Positions 62,136 to 64,000 of a stretch of DNA of 64,000 bases are shown piece by piece. This DNA comes from an uncultured Ruminiclostridium sp. Lineage in GTDB: Bacteria > Bacillota > Clostridia > Oscillospirales > Ruminococcaceae. The position numbers and the translations under genes were made by a program. Numbering within the stretch: the stretch's first letter is position 1; each line of letters starts with the position of its first letter. The stretch covers positions 124,001 to 188,000 of the forward strand of contig CANQXF010000002.1 of NCBI GenBank assembly GCA_947627695.1, read 5' to 3'. The notes beneath the pieces were generated by a model. The model did no database searches. It was not told the origin of the DNA and saw only the letters and a list, made by a program, of their open reading frames with translations.

Positions 62136-63458
62136 CTATTTTTTAAATACGAATGCCTTTACTCCCAGCAATTCTCTGTCCTTGAACGGCTCCGCTATCC
62201 AGCCGCTGTAAGTATGATTTATTTTAAGGAACACAGCGTGCCGCCCTGTAACAGCTTTTATCCTGCAATTATATTCTCCGTCGGAAAGCCCCGTTTCGCA
62301 CACGCCTATCTCCTCGCCTTTATCAGGGTCGTCAATAAGTATATGTATTTCGCAGGGACAGCCTGTTCCCATAATATCAACGGCAAATTCCATCGTCTTA
62401 CTTCCGAAATCTTTTCCGAAATCAAAATATTTGTATCCCAGCACCGTGCCGTCTTTTATCCCGCTTATCATTCTTGTGAAGCTGTCCTTTTCGGTGACAA
62501 ATCCTCCGCCCCTTATCACGCAGGCGATGTCCGCAGGCGTTATTTTGTACGGATCAAGGGATTCCTCAAATCCCAGCGAAGTCATCTCCACCTGCGGTAT
62601 AGTCCCGTCGGGAAGAATTTCTATCTTCTCCACACACGCCCGCCTTGAGGTTATCGTCCCGTTAGTCATTCTGTGATAGAAAACGTACCACTGACCGTTG
62701 ATACAGCACACCGAGCCGTGGTCGTTGCCCGCAGGATAATCTATTCCGTTGTCGATTATCGTCCCCATACGCTTGAAAGGACCCTGCGGCTTGTCTGCAA
62801 TGGCGTAATCCAGCCTGCTCCCTTTCCTCGGTGAATATATCAGATAGTATTTTCCGTTTATCTTCCTGGGTGAGCTTGCCTCGAAAAAGCACTCAGGCTC
62901 TTTCCCTTCAGGTATAAGGTCGGCGATATACGAGCCTTTCTTTATTGTTATCATCGTCTCAGGGTCTATCTCCCCGAAATGAGAACGCTCAAAGCCGTAG
63001 TATATGTAAACTCTTCCATCGTCGTCCACAAGCACGCCGGGGTCGTTGAAAATGCCGCCGTCCCCGCCGTCCGCCTTGTCGTACTCGTATCTTCCCAGCA
63101 GCTTGAACGGACCCTCAGGCTTGTCGCTCACGCCAACGCACCCGTCCGAGCAAAGGATATAGGCGTAAAGATAATACTTTCCGTCCTTTTCCACCACGTC
63201 GGGAGCGTACAGCTCACGCTCCGTCCATTCCGCCGTATCCGAAGGGTGATCCTCGTCGGGCAATGTATGAAAGCTGTCCCCGTGGCACTGCCAGTTGTTA
63301 AGGTCGTTCAGCGGCGCAGACCACACTTTTAATTTCCAGTCGCAGAAAGCGCCAGACGCCGCCTTATCGTGCGAGCCGTAAAGATAAACTCTGTCCCCGA
63401 AAACTCTCGGCTCTCCGTCGGGGATATATTCCCAAAGGGGAAGAAAAGGATTAGGCAT
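62136..63458 (-). CDS. GH43-family glycosidase with C-terminal CBM6-like module, cytosolic
   Basis: A 440-residue protein without a signal peptide. A GH43 five-bladed propeller occupies about 1-300: PDGEPRVFGDRVYLYGSHD near the N-terminus, NDPGVLVDDDGRVYIYYG and FFEASSPRKINGKYYLIYS supply the likely acidic residues. The remaining 130 residues resemble a CBM6-like beta-sandwich. GH43 enzymes act on arabinose- or xylose-containing oligosaccharides, so this may trim imported hemicellulose fragments. It is the first gene of the GH43-GH5-GH5-methyltransferase operon, with AAGGAGG before the ATG. The promoter upstream is not clear. Confidence 0.88.
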   Translation of the reverse strand: MPNPFLPLWEYIPDGEPRVFGDRVYLYGSHDKAASGAFCDWKLKVWSAPLNDLNNWQCHGDSFHTLPDEDHPSDTAEWTERELYAPDVVEKDGKYYLYAYILCSDGCVGVSDKPEGPFKLLGRYEYDKADGGDGGIFNDPGVLVDDDGRVYIYYGFERSHFGEIDPETMITIKKGSYIADLIPEGKEPECFFEASSPRKINGKYYLIYSPRKGSRLDYAIADKPQGPFKRMGTIIDNGIDYPAGNDHGSVCCINGQWYVFYHRMTNGTITSRRACVEKIEILPDGTIPQVEMTSLGFEESLDPYKITPADIACVIRGGGFVTEKDSFTRMISGIKDGTVLGYKYFDFGKDFGSKTMEFAVDIMGTGCPCEIHILIDDPDKGEEIGVCETGLSDGEYNCRIKAVTGRHAVFLKINHTYSGWIAEPFKDRELLGVKAFVFKK

Positions 63459-63555
63459 AAAAAACCTCCTTGCCGTAAAAACGATTACATTGTATATATA
63501 ATAGCATAAACCGAACGTTAAATCAATAGGTGAAAGGAAATTTCAGAAAAAATAA

Positions 63556-63579
63556 AAGCGTCCCATAACGGGAACGCTT
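63556..63579. terminator. hairpin terminator
   Basis: Stem AAGCGT/ACGCTT plus CCC/GGG with a one-base bulge; T-rich on the minus strand (TTTTATTTTTT). Confidence 0.7.
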
Positions 63580-63588
63580 AAAATTATT

Positions 63589-63615
63589 TTATTCCAATGT
63601 TAGTTTATTTATCAT
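63589..63615 (-). other. possible 8-codon mini-ORF with strong Shine-Dalgarno
   Basis: ATG at 63615 is preceded at ideal spacing by AAAGGAGG (63622-63629) and encodes MINKLTLE before TAA. It lies between two terminator hairpins. It may be a leader or short peptide, or the leftover start of a deleted gene. Confidence 0.4.
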
Positions 63616-63640
63616 TTAATGCCTCCTTTCTGAAAAGAAA

Positions 63641-63672
63641 AAAGCAGAGGCTTTTTACCTCTGCTTTGTTTA
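63641..63672 (-). terminator. terminator after small hypothetical gene
   Basis: Perfect stem AAAGCAGAGG / CCTCTGCTTT with a 7-nt loop, followed by TTTCTTTT on the minus strand. Confidence 0.85.
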
Positions 63673-63691
63673 TTTTCTCGTTAAATTCTTA

Positions 63692-63946
63692 TTATATATC
63701 CTCACGGGTAAGCACGCCGTCTTTTATCATCATTTCTTCCTGCTGTTCAAGTGTTAAACTTTTTACTTCTTCGCGATGAGCAAAAACCCAATCATAAACC
63801 TCAAAAATTTTGTGGTTAAATCCTTGATTATACTTGCGATTTCTCAGCTCATCCATATGAATAAAACTCCACGCTGATACACATTCTTCCCACTCATAAT
63901 CATCATAGGTCATTATGCTGTAAATCCCAATATTCTTTTTTTCCAT
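63692..63946 (-). CDS. small hypothetical protein
   Basis: An 84-residue acidic cytosolic protein with no motif I recognise. It is rich in aromatic and Glu residues (YDDYEWEECVSAWSFIH near the start; LTLEQQEEMMIKDGVLTRED at the end). Start at 63946 follows AAAGGCGGTAGG; an in-frame ATG 11 codons earlier lacks a ribosome-binding site. It is followed by a good terminator, which supports it as a real gene. Its promoter would lie at or beyond the window edge. Confidence 0.6.
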   Translation of the reverse strand: MEKKNIGIYSIMTYDDYEWEECVSAWSFIHMDELRNRKYNQGFNHKIFEVYDWVFAHREEVKSLTLEQQEEMMIKDGVLTREDI

Positions 63947-64000
63947 AATCCTACCGCCTTTCCGAACTCCGTCATTCAAATATTTATTCTCATCAAATCC

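Overview
The window looks like a chromosome segment of a low-to-moderate-GC, Gram-positive, plant-fibre-degrading gut or rumen Firmicute, most likely a Ruminococcus-type Oscillospiraceae/Ruminococcaceae. This rests on a type I dockerin beside a cohesin protein with a sortase-type C-terminus, lipoprotein GH5 and GH26 glycanases, a GH43-CBM6-like enzyme, a bile-salt-hydrolase family enzyme, many hybrid histidine kinases, and TTGACA-17-TATAAT promoters. Species assignment is inference.

Layout. 1-1655: a tyrosine recombinase inside a segment bounded by a perfect 22-bp inverted repeat, with a strong outward-facing promoter just inside the left repeat. This has the anatomy of a self-encoded promoter inverton, drawn here in what should be the OFF state for the genes to its right. 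1723-7536: those genes, a lipoprotein, a zinc-ribbon membrane protein, a Cys-peptidase/ricin-lectin/dockerin protein and a wall-anchored cohesin protein. 7588-10108: membrane-lipid genes (glycolipid glycosyltransferase, plsY) and a flavodoxin-fold oxidoreductase. 10278-14117: an unusual 1279-residue protein fusing a Clp-type AAA+ module, a receiver-like domain and an FtsH-type AAA+/M41 protease. 14180-19775: a MATE exporter behind an apparent leader terminator, and a MarR-controlled heterodimeric ABC exporter.

19857-42913: a signalling region. It holds a tandem-SBP hybrid kinase co-transcribed with a choloylglycine hydrolase, a divergent GH26 mannanase, a second SBP hybrid kinase, then an apparent operon of HD-GYP regulator, hybrid kinase with HPt, hybrid kinase fused to DegV, SBP lipoprotein and REC-GGDEF. 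A TIM-barrel/acyl-CoA-synthetase fusion, a PAS-GGDEF protein and a transglutaminase-like lipoprotein follow. The layout suggests solute sensing feeding c-di-GMP turnover and phosphorelay.

43016-55938: a small operon (Sel1-like repeat protein, damaged J-domain gene, HIRAN protein), then a complete type I-C CRISPR-Cas locus, cas3-cas5-cas8c-cas7-cas4-cas1-cas2 and a 37-repeat array, all on the minus strand. The small operon and the cas operon have clearly related promoter regions, including an upstream palindromic element, which suggests co-regulation.

56031-63946: rpsO-pnp with a very long leader hairpin before pnp, then a GH43-GH5-GH5-methyltransferase operon and a small hypothetical gene. 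No rRNA or tRNA genes were seen. All calls come from reading the sequence; no database search was run.
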